Part shown: one piece after another, positions 41,834 through 50,836 of the stretch | Numbering within the stretch: the stretch's first letter is position 1 | Layout: the number at the start of each line of letters is the position of its first letter | Source of the DNA: Streptococcus sp. 1643 | Lineage (GTDB): Bacteria > Bacillota > Bacilli > Lactobacillales > Streptococcaceae | Direction of reading: 5' to 3' | Assembly (NCBI RefSeq): GCF_006228325.1 | Contig: NZ_CP040231.1 | Location: 383,001-447,000, forward strand | Length of the DNA: 64,000 bases | Translations under genes and position numbers: made by a program | Notes under the pieces: model-generated | Databases searched by the model: none | The model's input: the letters and a program-made list of their open reading frames with translations, nothing else | Told to the model about the DNA's origin: nothing

Positions 41834-42525
41834 GCGAATTTGTTTCCAATCCTCTATTTGGGATTGCATTATCTATCCTAGCCTATCTAGTAGGAATGCT
41901 GATTTACAGACGTTTTCCCCATCCATTGACAACGCCCCTGCTTTTGTCAGCCATTTTTATCATTATTTTCCTTAAGGCGACGGGTATTTCTTATCAAGAT
42001 TATTACCAAGGTGGGGTTTATCTGAACAACTTGATTGTCCCATCGACCGTGGCTTTAGGGATTCCGCTTTATAAGAGTTTTCACCTGATGAAGCATCATG
42101 CTCGGAGTATTCTCTTTGGTAGTCTGTTAGCAGTAGTTGTCAATACTTGTTTCACTGCCATAGTAGCGAAAATATTTGGCATGGACTTTTTCCTAGCCAT
42201 TTCTCTCTTTCCCAAGTCAGTGACAACCGCCATGGCAGTGGGAATCACAGAAAAATTGCAAGGATTAACAACTGTAACCTTGGTCGTCGTAGTGGCAACT
42301 GGGATTCTAACTAGTGTAATCGGACCAACCCTTTTGAAATGGTTGAAGATCGATGACCCAGTGGCTGTGGGACTTTCTCTTGGAGGAACAGGTCATGCTG
42401 TCGGAACGGGAACCGCCTTTCGATACGGATCGGTAGCAGGAGCCATGGGTGGCTTGGCTATCGGTGTCACTGGTATTCTCTACGTCTTTGTCAGCCCCAT
42501 CGTAGCCAGTTTGATATTGAGTTAA
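41830..42525 (+). CDS. lrgB: LrgB family membrane protein
   Basis: A 231-residue polytopic protein with the LrgB hallmarks YYQGGVYLNNLIVPSTVALGIPLYK (in parts), FPKSVTTAMAVGI (about 125) and SLGGTGHAVGTGTAFRYG (about 183-200). It works with LrgA; the ATGA overlap couples the two. A strong terminator follows. The pair is divergent from the MarR gene, with a shared candidate operator. Confidence 0.92.
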   Translation: MSEFVSNPLFGIALSILAYLVGMLIYRRFPHPLTTPLLLSAIFIIIFLKATGISYQDYYQGGVYLNNLIVPSTVALGIPLYKSFHLMKHHARSILFGSLLAVVVNTCFTAIVAKIFGMDFFLAISLFPKSVTTAMAVGITEKLQGLTTVTLVVVVATGILTSVIGPTLLKWLKIDDPVAVGLSLGGTGHAVGTGTAFRYGSVAGAMGGLAIGVTGILYVFVSPIVASLILS

Positions 42526-42528
42526 AGA

Positions 42529-42558
42529 AAAACCCAGCTTTCTAGCTGGGCATTTTTT
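42529..42558. terminator. bidirectional terminator after lrgB
   Basis: AAACCCAGCT and AGCTGGGCATTTTTT pair around TTCT. It serves lrgB and the convergent ABC operon. Confidence 0.9.
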
Positions 42559-43285
42559 ATTGCAAATTAACCTTGTTTTTCAAGATATAGTAGGTTCCGA
42601 GATAGTAGATAGCCGATAAAAAGAGATCGCGCAAGATTTCTGTACCAGCCATCACGTTAAAGTCATTTTCAATTCTGAAGAAGAGAGAAACATAACCAAT
42701 GACGATGGCAATGACGATATAGGCTAGAATTCCCATGGCTGTTCGATACTCGTTAAAGAGTTGCCCGATAGAAATGGAGAGGTAAATGGATAAAATCCAT
42801 GCGATTGAACCGACAAACAGTGATAGGGCATACAGCCAGCCGTAGCTGAGATAAGGGGAAATGAAGTTATAGAGGGCAGTGAAGTCTTTTTCTATAGGTG
42901 TTAAGAAGAAGATAATCAATATACTCAAGATAAAAACAATATAACTTAAGATAGACCAGACAAGACCACCTAAAAGTTTTGCGATGATGATTTGGTGCTC
43001 AGAGACAGGCAAGGTCAGGGTTAAATACCCTTGGCGGTCATAAACACTACCCTTGAATCTTCGGATGATTAAAAAGATTGTTGCAATCCAAAGAGTGACG
43101 CTGAGTCCTCCAAAAACTAGTACTAAAAAGAAGATGAAATAAGCAGCATTGTTAGGATTGTAACTCTGGCTAAGACTGCTAATAAAAGCTCCAATCAAAA
43201 CTGAAATTGCAAGTACAGCACCGTATAGTGCCAGATACCATTTATTGACATTTTTAAATTCATAACGAACTAGATTCCAAAACAT
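42557..43285 (-). CDS. ABC transporter permease of a GntR-controlled operon
   Basis: A 242-residue protein with six hydrophobic segments, starting FWNLVRYEFKNVNKWYLALYG. It looks like an ABC-2 type permease, with the typical short coupling loop after RRFKGSVYDRQGYLTLTLPV (in parts). It is the third gene after gntR and the ATPase. Such YtrA-type operons respond to cell-wall antibiotics in Bacillus, but the substrate here is unknown. AAAGGAG precedes the ATG. Confidence 0.82.
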   Translation of the reverse strand: MFWNLVRYEFKNVNKWYLALYGAVLAISVLIGAFISSLSQSYNPNNAAYFIFFLVLVFGGLSVTLWIATIFLIIRRFKGSVYDRQGYLTLTLPVSEHQIIIAKLLGGLVWSILSYIVFILSILIIFFLTPIEKDFTALYNFISPYLSYGWLYALSLFVGSIAWILSIYLSISIGQLFNEYRTAMGILAYIVIAIVIGYVSLFFRIENDFNVMAGTEILRDLFLSAIYYLGTYYILKNKVNLQ

Positions 43286-43300
43286 AATAATCTCCTTTGC

Positions 43301-43996
43301 TTAGGCTTTAAATTCCTGGCGGAAGAGCTGGTCAATTGATTCACCTGACTCGTAACGAATATCATCAACATTTCCTTGGCGGACGACTTTCCCGTCTTTG
43401 AGGAAGATGATCTCATCCAAGATTGGCTCAATATCTGAAATCAAGTGGGTTGAAATCAGCACCGTAGAAGTTGGTGAGTAGTTATTGATGATGGTATTGA
43501 GGATATAATCACGGGCCGCCGGATCCACGCCTCCGATTGGTTCGTCCAGAACGTAGAGGCGGGCTTCACGGCTCATAACCAAGATGAGTTGGACCTTTTC
43601 CTTGTTTCCTTTTGATAGTTTCTTGAGGCGACTGTTTTCATCAATACCGAGATCGGCTAAAAGGTGTTGGGCTCTTTCGAGATTGAAATCCTGATAGAAG
43701 GTTTTAAAATAGGTTAGAGCATCCTTAACCTTCATCTCTTCATTGAGGTAGGTTGTGTCTGGCAGATAGGAAACGATCGCTTTGGTAGCAGGACTTGGAT
43801 CCTGTCCGTTAATGAGGACACGTCCTTTATTTGGTTGAAGGAGGCCATTGATTAGTTTGATTAGGGTTGTTTTCCCGGATCCGTTTGGTCCAAGGAGCCC
43901 GACAATCTTTCCGGCTGAGATTTCTAGTGAGATATTGTCAAGTGCCGCGGTTGCTCCATATGATTTTGTTACATTTTCAAGTGCTAGTAGTGTCAT
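43301..43996 (-). CDS. ABC transporter ATP-binding protein
   Basis: A 231-residue ATPase with Walker A GPNGSGKTT (about 37-45), signature LSKGNKEKV (about 127-135), Walker B LYVLDEPIGGVDP (about 147-159) and the H-loop STHLIS (about 182). The signature LSKGN replaces LSGGQ, common in this BcrA/YtrB-like group. It lies between gntR (four bases upstream) and the permease. TTAAAGGAG precedes the ATG. Confidence 0.92.
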   Translation of the reverse strand: MTLLALENVTKSYGATAALDNISLEISAGKIVGLLGPNGSGKTTLIKLINGLLQPNKGRVLINGQDPSPATKAIVSYLPDTTYLNEEMKVKDALTYFKTFYQDFNLERAQHLLADLGIDENSRLKKLSKGNKEKVQLILVMSREARLYVLDEPIGGVDPAARDYILNTIINNYSPTSTVLISTHLISDIEPILDEIIFLKDGKVVRQGNVDDIRYESGESIDQLFRQEFKA

Positions 43997-44000
43997 AGTC

Positions 44001-44366
44001 TTAAACTCCTTTAATATAGTCGCTTAATACATTTGGCAGTTCTTCTTTTTTGTAGCCAAATTGAAGCATGCAAGAGACGAATTGTTGCAGTTGCTCCTCG
44101 GAAAGTTGTTTGCGGGACTGAAGGATGAGGTCTAAATCCTCGGTGACAAATCGACCAGTTGTCCGCTTGCTGTATACAAATCCTTCACGTTCGAGGTCAG
44201 ACAAGGCGCGCTGAATGGTATTGGGATTGACCCCAGCCTCACTCGCCAAATCTCTCACGGTTGGGAGCTGTTGGTTAGGTTCCAGTTCATGGGAAACAAT
44301 CTGTAATTTGATTTTTTCCATAATCTGTAAATAAATCGGTTTTGTATTATCAAATGACCAGGACAT
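44001..44366 (-). CDS. GntR family regulator, YtrA type
   Basis: A 121-residue regulator with the N-terminal winged helix LPTVRDLASEAGVNPNTIQRAL (in parts, about 37-58) and only a short C-terminal tail, as in the YtrA subfamily. AGGAG stands six bases before ATG 44366; ATG 44369 is directly upstream and possible. The promoter TTGACA-17-TATTAT is close. It probably represses its own operon with the ABC genes. Confidence 0.9.
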   Translation of the reverse strand: MSWSFDNTKPIYLQIMEKIKLQIVSHELEPNQQLPTVRDLASEAGVNPNTIQRALSDLEREGFVYSKRTTGRFVTEDLDLILQSRKQLSEEQLQQFVSCMLQFGYKKEELPNVLSDYIKGV

Positions 44367-44403
44367 CATAGTCTCCTTTCTTTGTCTTCTTTGTTCTAAT
44401 TAA

Positions 44404-44432
44404 ATAATACAATAAAACAAAAAACTTGTCAA
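44404..44432 (-). promoter_or_regulatory. promoter of the GntR-ABC operon
   Basis: On the reverse strand TTGACA (44432-44427) and TATTAT (44409-44404) are 17 bases apart. It is divergent from the nrdR promoter. Confidence 0.88.
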
Positions 44433-44450
44433 GTAAAAATAAGAATTGTT

Positions 44451-44478
44451 TTGGGAATTGCTCAAAAAATGGTATAAT
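44451..44478 (+). promoter_or_regulatory. promoter of the nrdR-dnaB-dnaI operon
   Basis: The extended -10 TGGTATAAT is at 44470-44478, with TTGGGA at 44451, 16 bases before the -10 hexamer. AAGGAGGG and the ATG at 44507 follow. Confidence 0.7.
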
Positions 44479-44506
44479 GAAAAGAAAACGACAAGGAGGG
44501 AAATGC

Positions 44507-44980
44507 ATGCGTTGTCCAAAATGTGGGGCTACCAAGTCTAGTGTTGTTGATAGTCGACAAGCCGAAGAAGGAAATACCATCCGTCGAAGACGTGAGTGCG
44601 ACGAGTGTCAGCATCGTTTTACAACCTATGAACGAGTAGAAGAAAGAACGCTGGTTGTCGTCAAAAAAGACGGTACACGAGAGCAGTTTTCGAGAGATAA
44701 AATCTTTAATGGGATTATTCGCTCAGCCCAGAAACGCCCTGTTTCGAGTGATGAAATCGGCATGGTGGTCAATCGCATCGAGCAAAAACTCCGTAGTCGC
44801 AGTGAGAATGAGATCCAAAGCGAATACATTGGGTCTTTAGTCATGGAAGAATTGGCAGAGCTTGATGAGATTACCTATGTTCGTTTTGCCAGTGTTTACC
44901 GTAGCTTTAAGGATGTGAGTGAGTTGGAGAGTCTGCTCCAGCAAATCACCCAGTCCTCAAAAAAGAAAAAGGAAAAATAA
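44507..44980 (+). CDS. nrdR: transcriptional repressor NrdR
   Basis: A 157-residue repressor starting [17 protein letters not shown]. The zinc ribbon has Cys 3 and 6 and a second pair in CDECQ (about 31-34). The ATP-cone domain (about 49-139) begins [17 protein letters not shown]. It senses (d)ATP and represses ribonucleotide reductase genes. The frame is open upstream to 44426, but ATG 44507 has AAGGAGGG, and the protein then begins as all NrdRs do. dnaB starts right after its stop. Confidence 0.94.
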   Translation: MRCPKCGATKSSVVDSRQAEEGNTIRRRRECDECQHRFTTYERVEERTLVVVKKDGTREQFSRDKIFNGIIRSAQKRPVSSDEIGMVVNRIEQKLRSRSENEIQSEYIGSLVMEELAELDEITYVRFASVYRSFKDVSELESLLQQITQSSKKKKEK

Positions 44981-46144
44981 ATGAAGCCAAATGACCGTTT
45001 TTCTTTTCTAAAGAATAATCGGGTGTCGCAAGATACCTCTTCTCTGGTGCAGTGCTACCTCCCGATTATCGGTCAGGAGGCACTGAGCCTCTATCTATAT
45101 GCCATTACCTTTTGGGATGGTGGACAAAAGGAACACCTCTTTTCCCACATCCTCAACCACTTAAACTTTGGCATGCCGACCTTGCTCCAATCCTTTAAAA
45201 TCTTATCTGCTTTGGATTTATTGACCCTTTATCAAAAGGGGGAAACTTATGAATTGCAGCTTCATTCTCCCCTCTCCAGTCAGGATTTTTTAAGTCATTC
45301 TGTCTATAGTAGATTATTGGAGAAAAAGATTGGGGATACAGCTGTTTCTGCTATGAAGCAGGCTCCAAGTGAGGGGGAAGCTTTCTCTGTTTCTTTGAGT
45401 CAAGTATTTCCAACCCTGACTGAAGAAGTGACACCAAGCGAGTCTAAAAGCAAGTTAAAAAACGATTTTGATTTGGAACATTTCCAGCGGCTGATGGCTC
45501 GAGATGGCTTGCGTTTTGAAGACGAGCAGGCAGATGTTTTGGAATTGTTTGCCATCGCAGACGAAAAAAAATGGACCTGGTTTGAAACCTATCAATTAGC
45601 TAAGGCGACAGCGGTGGCTCAGGTTATTTCAGTCAAACGCATGCGTGAAAAGATAGCACAAAAACCAGCATCTTCTGACTTTAGCTCCAAAGAAATGACC
45701 ATTATCAGGGAAGCCAAAAATAAAACTCCTCTAGAATTTTTAGCCGAAATCAAGCAAACACGTAAGGGAAACATCACCCAAAGTGAAAGAGAACTCCTTC
45801 ACCAGATGGCGTCTTTAGGCTTGTTGGACGAAGTCATCAATATCGTCTTGCTTCTAACCTTTAACAAGGTTGATTCGGCTAATGTCAATGAAAAATATGC
45901 CATGAAGGTCGCAAATGACTATGCTTATCAAAAAATTCGAACAGCAGAAGAAGCTGTGCTTCGGATTCGAGAACGTCAGCAAAAAGGCCAAGAAGACCAA
46001 AAATCGAAAACTAGCTCGACTAAGACAAATGTTCCCAAGTGGAGCAATCCCGAATACAAGAATCAAACCAGTGAGGAAACTCGTCTGGAACTAGAACGTA
46101 AAAAACAAGAAATGTTAGCCCGATTAGAAGAAGGAGGAGACTAG
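44981..46144 (+). CDS. dnaB: replication initiation / membrane attachment protein DnaB
   Basis: A 387-residue Gram-positive DnaB, not the helicase. An N-terminal winged-helix region is followed by the DnaB/DnaD helical domain with LTFNKVDSANVNEKYAMKVANDY (in parts, about 300-320) and a basic, Gln/Lys-rich tail. It helps load the replicative helicase at oriC and restart sites with DnaI. Its ATG directly follows the nrdR stop, and its stop directly precedes dnaI. Confidence 0.9.
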   Translation: MKPNDRFSFLKNNRVSQDTSSLVQCYLPIIGQEALSLYLYAITFWDGGQKEHLFSHILNHLNFGMPTLLQSFKILSALDLLTLYQKGETYELQLHSPLSSQDFLSHSVYSRLLEKKIGDTAVSAMKQAPSEGEAFSVSLSQVFPTLTEEVTPSESKSKLKNDFDLEHFQRLMARDGLRFEDEQADVLELFAIADEKKWTWFETYQLAKATAVAQVISVKRMREKIAQKPASSDFSSKEMTIIREAKNKTPLEFLAEIKQTRKGNITQSERELLHQMASLGLLDEVINIVLLLTFNKVDSANVNEKYAMKVANDYAYQKIRTAEEAVLRIRERQQKGQEDQKSKTSSTKTNVPKWSNPEYKNQTSEETRLELERKKQEMLARLEEGGD

Positions 46145-47041
46145 ATGGAAAGCGTTGGTGATGTAATCAAACGTCAGACAAGTCGTTTTCAGTATCAGGA
46201 CTTGGTCCAGCAGATCATGAAGGACCCCGATGTAGCGGCTTTTATCCAGAAAGAATCCCTCAGTCCAGAGGAGTTGAATCGTAGCATCTCCAAGTTCAAC
46301 CAATATATCACAGAACGGGATAAGTTTCTTCGTGGGGATGCGGACTATATAGCGCGTGGCTACAAGCCTATCTTGGTTATGAATCACGGCTATGCGGATG
46401 TGTCTTATGAAGAAACACCAGAACTAATCGCAGCAGAAAAAGAGGCTGCAATTAAGAATCGTCTTAAGTTGATCAATCTACCAGCCAGTCTCAAGAAAGC
46501 GAAATTGGCTCAGATTGACCTGGATGATCTAGGACGCTTGCCGATTTTTGAGAGACTCTATTCCTTTGTTGACCTTTACCCAAGTATCCGAAAAGGCCTC
46601 TATCTTTACGGAGATTTTGGTGTTGGAAAGAGTTTCATGATGGCAGCCTTAGCTCATGACCTATCTGAAAAACGTGGGGCATCAACAACTATTCTCCATT
46701 ATCCAAGTTTTGTCATTGATGTGAAAAATGCCATCGGTGAAGGCTCTGTGAAGACCTTGGTGGATGACATCAAGTTAGCAGAAGTTCTGGTCTTGGATGA
46801 TATTGGTGCAGAGCAGTCGACTCCTTGGGTGCGTGATGAGATTCTCCAAGTCATTCTTCAGTACCGCATGCAGGAAGATTTGCCAACCTTCTTTACTTCC
46901 AACTTTAATTTCCAAGATTTGGAAAAACATTTTGCCAAAGGAAAGAATGGAAATGATGAGACTTGGGAAGCTAGACGGGTTATGGAACGAATCCGTTATT
47001 TGGCTGAGGAGACAAGACTAGAAGGAGAAAATCGCCGATGA
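46145..47041 (+). CDS. dnaI: primosomal protein DnaI, helicase loader
   Basis: A 298-residue AAA+ protein. The N-terminal helicase-binding part is followed by LYGDFGVGKSFMMA (Walker A, about 155-163) and VLVLDDIGAEQ (Walker B, about 215). Late in the chain come TFFTSNF and an arginine in RVMERIR. It loads the replicative helicase with DnaB and DnaD. GAAGGAGG stands before the ATG. Its stop overlaps the next gene by four bases. Confidence 0.93.
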   Translation: MESVGDVIKRQTSRFQYQDLVQQIMKDPDVAAFIQKESLSPEELNRSISKFNQYITERDKFLRGDADYIARGYKPILVMNHGYADVSYEETPELIAAEKEAAIKNRLKLINLPASLKKAKLAQIDLDDLGRLPIFERLYSFVDLYPSIRKGLYLYGDFGVGKSFMMAALAHDLSEKRGASTTILHYPSFVIDVKNAIGEGSVKTLVDDIKLAEVLVLDDIGAEQSTPWVRDEILQVILQYRMQEDLPTFFTSNFNFQDLEKHFAKGKNGNDETWEARRVMERIRYLAEETRLEGENRR

Positions 47042-47751
47042 CAGAAACCATTAAACTGATGAAAGCTCATACTTCAGTTCGTCGCTTTAAGGAGCAAGAG
47101 ATTCCTCAGGCAGACTTGGAAGAGATTTTGACTGCTGGACAAATGGCGTCGTCTTGGAAAAATTTCCAATCCTACTCTGTGATTCTTGTGCGCAGTCAAG
47201 AGAAGAAAGATGCTCTTTATGAACTGGTTCCCCAGGAAGCCATTCGCCAGTCAGCAGCCTTTTTGCTCTTTGTTGGTGACTTGAATCGAGCTGAAAAGGG
47301 AGCAAGCCTTCATACGGACACTTTTCAACCTCAAGGAGTGGAAGGTCTCCTTATCACGTCTGTGGACGCTGCGCTTGCTGGTCAAAATACCTTGCTTGCA
47401 GCGGAGAGTCTGGGATATGGTGGTGTTATCATCGGTTTAGTCCGTTACAAGTCAGAAGAAGTGGCAGCGCTTTTTAACCTGCCTGACTATACCTACCCTG
47501 TTTTTGGGATTGCCCTTGGCGTGCCAGATCAACAACACGAGGTCAAACCAAGACTGCCTTTGAACCAAGTGGTATTTGAAGAAGAATACCAAGAACAGCC
47601 AGTAGCGGCGATTTTGGACTATGACAAAGTACAGGCAGACTATGCTGGTGCGCGTGCGTCGACCTCTTGGAGTCAACGTTTGGCAGAGCAGTTTGGTCAA
47701 GCCGAACCTCGTTCAACTCGGAAGAATCTAGAACAGAAAAAGTTATTGTAG
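47038..47751 (+). CDS. NADPH-dependent nitro/flavin reductase (NfrA type)
   Basis: A 237-residue flavoprotein of the nitroreductase family. SVRRFKEQEIP near 13-23 binds FMN phosphate. ASSWKNFQSYSVILV (about 37-51), GYGGVIIGLVR (about 125) and a C-terminal RASTSWSQRLAEQF, typical of NfrA/FRP proteins, follow. It reduces flavin or nitro compounds with NADPH. It overlaps dnaI by four bases (ATGA), although a metabolic link to replication is not obvious. der follows 13 bases later. Confidence 0.88.
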   Translation: MTETIKLMKAHTSVRRFKEQEIPQADLEEILTAGQMASSWKNFQSYSVILVRSQEKKDALYELVPQEAIRQSAAFLLFVGDLNRAEKGASLHTDTFQPQGVEGLLITSVDAALAGQNTLLAAESLGYGGVIIGLVRYKSEEVAALFNLPDYTYPVFGIALGVPDQQHEVKPRLPLNQVVFEEEYQEQPVAAILDYDKVQADYAGARASTSWSQRLAEQFGQAEPRSTRKNLEQKKLL

Positions 47752-47764
47752 AAAGTGAGAAAAC

Positions 47765-49075
47765 ATGGCCTTACCAACTATTGCCATTGTGGGACGTCCC
47801 AATGTTGGGAAATCAACCCTATTTAATCGAATCGCTGGTGAGCGGATCTCAATCGTAGAAGATGTCGAGGGTGTGACACGTGACCGTATCTATGCGACGG
47901 GTGAGTGGCTCAATCGTTCCTTTAGTATGATTGATACTGGAGGGATTGACGACGTCGATGCTCCATTCATGGAGCAAATCAAGCACCAGGCAGAAATTGC
48001 AATGGAAGAAGCCGATGTCATCGTCTTTGTGGTGTCTGGGAAAGAAGGAATTACGGATGCGGATGAGTACGTAGCCCGTAAACTCTATAAAACCCATAAA
48101 CCTGTTATCCTTGCTGTAAATAAGGTTGACAATCCTGAGATGCGAAATGATATCTTTGATTTCTATGCACTAGGATTGGGCGAACCGTTGCCAATTTCGT
48201 CTGTCCACGGTATCGGTACGGGTGATGTGCTGGATGCCATTGTGGAGAATCTACCACACGAAGTCGAAGAAGAAAATCCAGACGTGATTAAATTTAGCTT
48301 GATTGGTCGTCCTAACGTTGGAAAATCAAGTTTGATCAACGCCATTTTGGGAGAAGACCGCGTGATTGCTAGTCCAGTAGCTGGAACAACGCGTGACGCC
48401 ATTGATACCCACTTTACAGATACGGATGGACAAGAATTTACCATGATTGATACAGCTGGTATGCGTAAGTCTGGTAAAGTCTATGAAAATACGGAGAAAT
48501 ATTCTGTCATGCGCGCTATGCGTGCTATTGACCGTTCTGACGTGGTCTTGATGGTCCTCAATGCTGAGGAAGGTATTCGTGAGTACGATAAGCGTATCGC
48601 AGGATTTGCCCACGAAGCGGGTAAAGGAATGATCATCGTGGTCAACAAGTGGGATACTCTTGAGAAAGACAACCATACCATGAAGAACTGGGAAGAAGAC
48701 ATCCGTGAGCAGTTCCAATACCTGCCTTATGCACCGATTGTCTTTGTATCCGCTTTGACCAAGCAACGTCTCCATAAACTGCCTGAGATGATCAAGCAAA
48801 TTAGCGAGAGTCAAAACACACGGATTCCATCAGCTGTCTTGAATGATGTCATTATGGATGCCATTGCTATCAACCCAACACCGACAGACAAAGGAAAACG
48901 CCTCAAGATTTTCTACGCTACCCAAGTGGCAACCAAGCCACCAACCTTTGTCATTTTTGTCAATGAAGAAGAACTCATGCATTTCTCTTACTTGCGTTTC
49001 TTGGAAAATCAAATCCGCAAGGCCTTTGTCTTTGAGGGAACACCGATCCATCTCATTGCAAGAAAACGTAAATAA
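47765..49075 (+). CDS. der: ribosome-assembly GTPase Der (EngA)
   Basis: A 436-residue protein with two GTPase domains. Each has its own P-loop [10 protein letters not shown] (about 9-16 and 182-189) and DTGG / DTAG G3 motifs. The C-terminal KH-like domain ends IHLIARKRK. It acts in 50S maturation. The ribosome site is weak (GTGAG). The last 23 codons recur in altered form at about 49510-49581 beyond a hypothetical gene, a sign of recombination just after der. Confidence 0.96.
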   Translation: MALPTIAIVGRPNVGKSTLFNRIAGERISIVEDVEGVTRDRIYATGEWLNRSFSMIDTGGIDDVDAPFMEQIKHQAEIAMEEADVIVFVVSGKEGITDADEYVARKLYKTHKPVILAVNKVDNPEMRNDIFDFYALGLGEPLPISSVHGIGTGDVLDAIVENLPHEVEEENPDVIKFSLIGRPNVGKSSLINAILGEDRVIASPVAGTTRDAIDTHFTDTDGQEFTMIDTAGMRKSGKVYENTEKYSVMRAMRAIDRSDVVLMVLNAEEGIREYDKRIAGFAHEAGKGMIIVVNKWDTLEKDNHTMKNWEEDIREQFQYLPYAPIVFVSALTKQRLHKLPEMIKQISESQNTRIPSAVLNDVIMDAIAINPTPTDKGKRLKIFYATQVATKPPTFVIFVNEEELMHFSYLRFLENQIRKAFVFEGTPIHLIARKRK

Positions 49076-49084
49076 AAAAGTAGA

Positions 49085-49111
49085 ATCTGGAATGACATTT
49101 CCAGATTTTTT
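49085..49111 (+). terminator. terminator of the der transcript
   Basis: ATCTGGAA and TTCCAGAT pair around TGACAT, followed by TTTTTTT. It starts ten bases after the der stop. Confidence 0.88.
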
Positions 49112-49158
49112 TGATAGAATGAAGGTGAAGAAAACGCTGTCAAAGAGAGGTGTCGATA

Positions 49159-49497
49159 ATGAAACTGTCGTTTAACCAATTGATAGTCTTATTTCCTTGC
49201 GTTTGCTTTTTCTATTGGATAGACAATGCTGACAGAAACAGTAGGTTTTTCTCCATCATCTACTATTTCTACTGGATTTATTTTTCTATTTTAGCTCTGT
49301 TTAGCCTGAATCTGACAATTTTTTCATTCTTATTTTTCCCTATTGTTCTCAAACATGTATCAGATACGAGTGTTTGCGGTGTTTGGTTGCTGTTGATAGT
49401 CATATCTCTAGGCAGTGACTGGCTAGACTACATCTTTTTCAAAAAAATGTTTCGCTTGAGACGGGAACTAGGGAAGTCTAAAACGGGAAGGCATTGA
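49159..49497 (+). CDS. uncharacterised small membrane protein inserted after der
   Basis: A 112-residue protein with at least three hydrophobic, aromatic-rich segments (about 5-22, 32-60 and 70-92) and a basic tail. I recognise no family. GAGG lies eight bases before ATG 49159; a GTG at 49150 is possible. It lies between der and a second, altered copy of the der 3' end, so it probably came in with foreign DNA. It is very AT-rich and rich in Phe and Leu. Confidence 0.55.
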   Translation: MKLSFNQLIVLFPCVCFFYWIDNADRNSRFFSIIYYFYWIYFSILALFSLNLTIFSFLFFPIVLKHVSDTSVCGVWLLLIVISLGSDWLDYIFFKKMFRLRRELGKSKTGRH

Positions 49498-49499
49498 TT

Positions 49500-49519
49500 T
49501 ATACTCTTCGAAAATCAAA
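49500..49519. repeat. BOX element left end only (about 20 bases)
   Basis: Starting TACTCTTCGAAAATC, these bases equal the first bases of the BOX at 61077. The match stops where the altered der tail begins. The bases GAAAATCAAAT are common to BOX and to der, so the junction may have formed there. Confidence 0.6.
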
Positions 49520-49581
49520 TCCGAAAAGCCTTTGTTTTTGAGGGAACACCGATTCACCTGATCGCGAGAAAACGCAAGTAA
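49510..49581 (+). pseudogene. second, divergent copy of the der 3' end
   Basis: Reading frame [27 protein letters not shown] gives the same last 23 residues as Der but with several silent base changes (for example CGCAAG for CGTAAA). It has no start and no upstream domain. It is best explained as the tail of a der gene from a related strain or species, left by recombination. A terminator follows at 49616. Confidence 0.8.
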
Positions 49582-49615
49582 GTCTTGCTTGTTTTCCTAT
49601 AAAAATAAATTGAAA

Positions 49616-49641
49616 GAAGACTTCATAGTCTTCTTTTTTTC
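49616..49641 (+). terminator. terminator after the der tail copy
   Basis: GAAGACT and AGTCTTC pair around TCAT, followed by TTTTTTT. It may be the original der terminator of the donor or of this strain. Confidence 0.85.
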
Positions 49642-49767
49642 TATCTAAGAGGGGATAAAAGAAGCTGTCAAATTGGAGGAGAATCTGTCATCAAAATTCA
49701 ATCATTTTCCTAGATTTTGTAATCTATTTGTAATGAAAATGCACTTTCTTTGTAAAAATCAAAATGC

Positions 49768-49773
49768 TATAAT
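49768..49773 (+). promoter_or_regulatory. extended -10 of the TPM-domain gene
   Basis: TGCTATAAT (49765-49773) is an extended -10 about 37 bases before the ATG at 49810; no good -35 is seen. Confidence 0.55.
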
Positions 49774-49809
49774 TCCTTAAATCAATTTTCCTTTATCAGG
49801 GAGGATATT

Positions 49810-50676
49810 ATGAAAAAAAGCAGATTATTTAAACATAGTTTGTTGGTTCGCTTGCTTGGGTTGCTGATGGTCTTTCTCTTCTTGTCAGCATTCACAGCAC
49901 CTGAAAAACCTGAGTACGGGATCTATGACCCGGATCACTATCTAACGGATGAGACTATAAGTCAGATTCGGGGATTGAACAATGTCAATAGTAAAAAATC
50001 AGAAAAATTCCAGATGGGCGTTTACGTTGTGAAAAGCCTAGATGGAGAAACAATCGAGACTGTCGCCAACGAAACAGCTAGAGCTTGGAAGATTGGCTAC
50101 TCGGGAGACAACAACGGCGCCTTGATTGTGGTCGCTGTTGAGGATAGAAAATCACGGATTGAAACCAGTAATAATGTGGCCAGTAAGATCACTGACTATC
50201 AGACCAATAGATTTTTGAAAACAGCACGACCTTACTTTCAAAAGGGAGACTACAGCAATGGAGTTCTTTCTATAGCAAACAATCTCAACTACATGTTCTA
50301 TAGTGGATCGAGTACGACTGCTTCAAGTTCTAAAAGTAGTTACGACTATACTACCAACTCTAGTCGCTTAAGGGAACTTGAAAGGTATGCTGGTGAGAGT
50401 AGTTCTTCGAGACGTCATCGAAAAAGCAGTTCGAGCGACGGAGTTATCGTATTTGGAGTTCTCATTTACTTCATCGTGATGATTATCGGATTTCTATTTG
50501 GTGGTCGTGGTTCACGTGGAGATGGTTCTGGCGGTGGCTGGTGGGGCGGTGACTCATCAGACTCAGGTTCCTCTTGGTCTGATTCGGGCTCCTCTTGGTC
50601 TGACTCAGGCTCCGACTCATCTGGAGGCTGGGACGGCGGTGGCTTCGATGGTGGCGGTTCGTCTGATGACTGGTGA
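49810..50676 (+). CDS. TPM domain membrane protein with Gly/Ser/Asp-rich tail
   Basis: A 288-residue protein. A signal sequence or anchor (about 10-30, LVRLLGLLMVFLFLSAFTA) is followed by a TPM domain (about 36-160, with YLTDETISQIRGLNN and SGDNNGALIVVAVEDRKSRIE). Next come a Ser-rich linker, a membrane segment (about 213-230), and a tail with SGSSWSD repeats and GGxxD glycines. TPM proteins (YgcG type) are often next to lemA, as here, and may form an envelope complex. GGGAGGATATT gives the ribosome site. Confidence 0.85.
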   Translation: MKKSRLFKHSLLVRLLGLLMVFLFLSAFTAPEKPEYGIYDPDHYLTDETISQIRGLNNVNSKKSEKFQMGVYVVKSLDGETIETVANETARAWKIGYSGDNNGALIVVAVEDRKSRIETSNNVASKITDYQTNRFLKTARPYFQKGDYSNGVLSIANNLNYMFYSGSSTTASSSKSSYDYTTNSSRLRELERYAGESSSSRRHRKSSSSDGVIVFGVLIYFIVMIIGFLFGGRGSRGDGSGGGWWGGDSSDSGSSWSDSGSSWSDSGSDSSGGWDGGGFDGGGSSDDW

Positions 50677-50836
50677 GTAATCATATATTGCTCAAACCGA
50701 TTTTTCCATACAGTAAGGTGACTCCTTTGCAAGAGTTCACTCCTTAATTAAAAATAAAAGCAAAGTTTGGGAAATTGATTTAAAGTCTGAGTATTTTCTC
50801 AGAAAAGTTGATAAAAGAAAGTGTTAAGGTTTTGAT

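Noticed and set aside
48326..48814. Reverse-strand frame of 162 codons inside der
   Set aside because: It is a shadow of a conserved GTPase gene.
50555..50660. TPM tail repeats as a separate repeat element or minisatellite
   Set aside because: They are in frame, few in number and fit the glycine/serine tails usual for this family.
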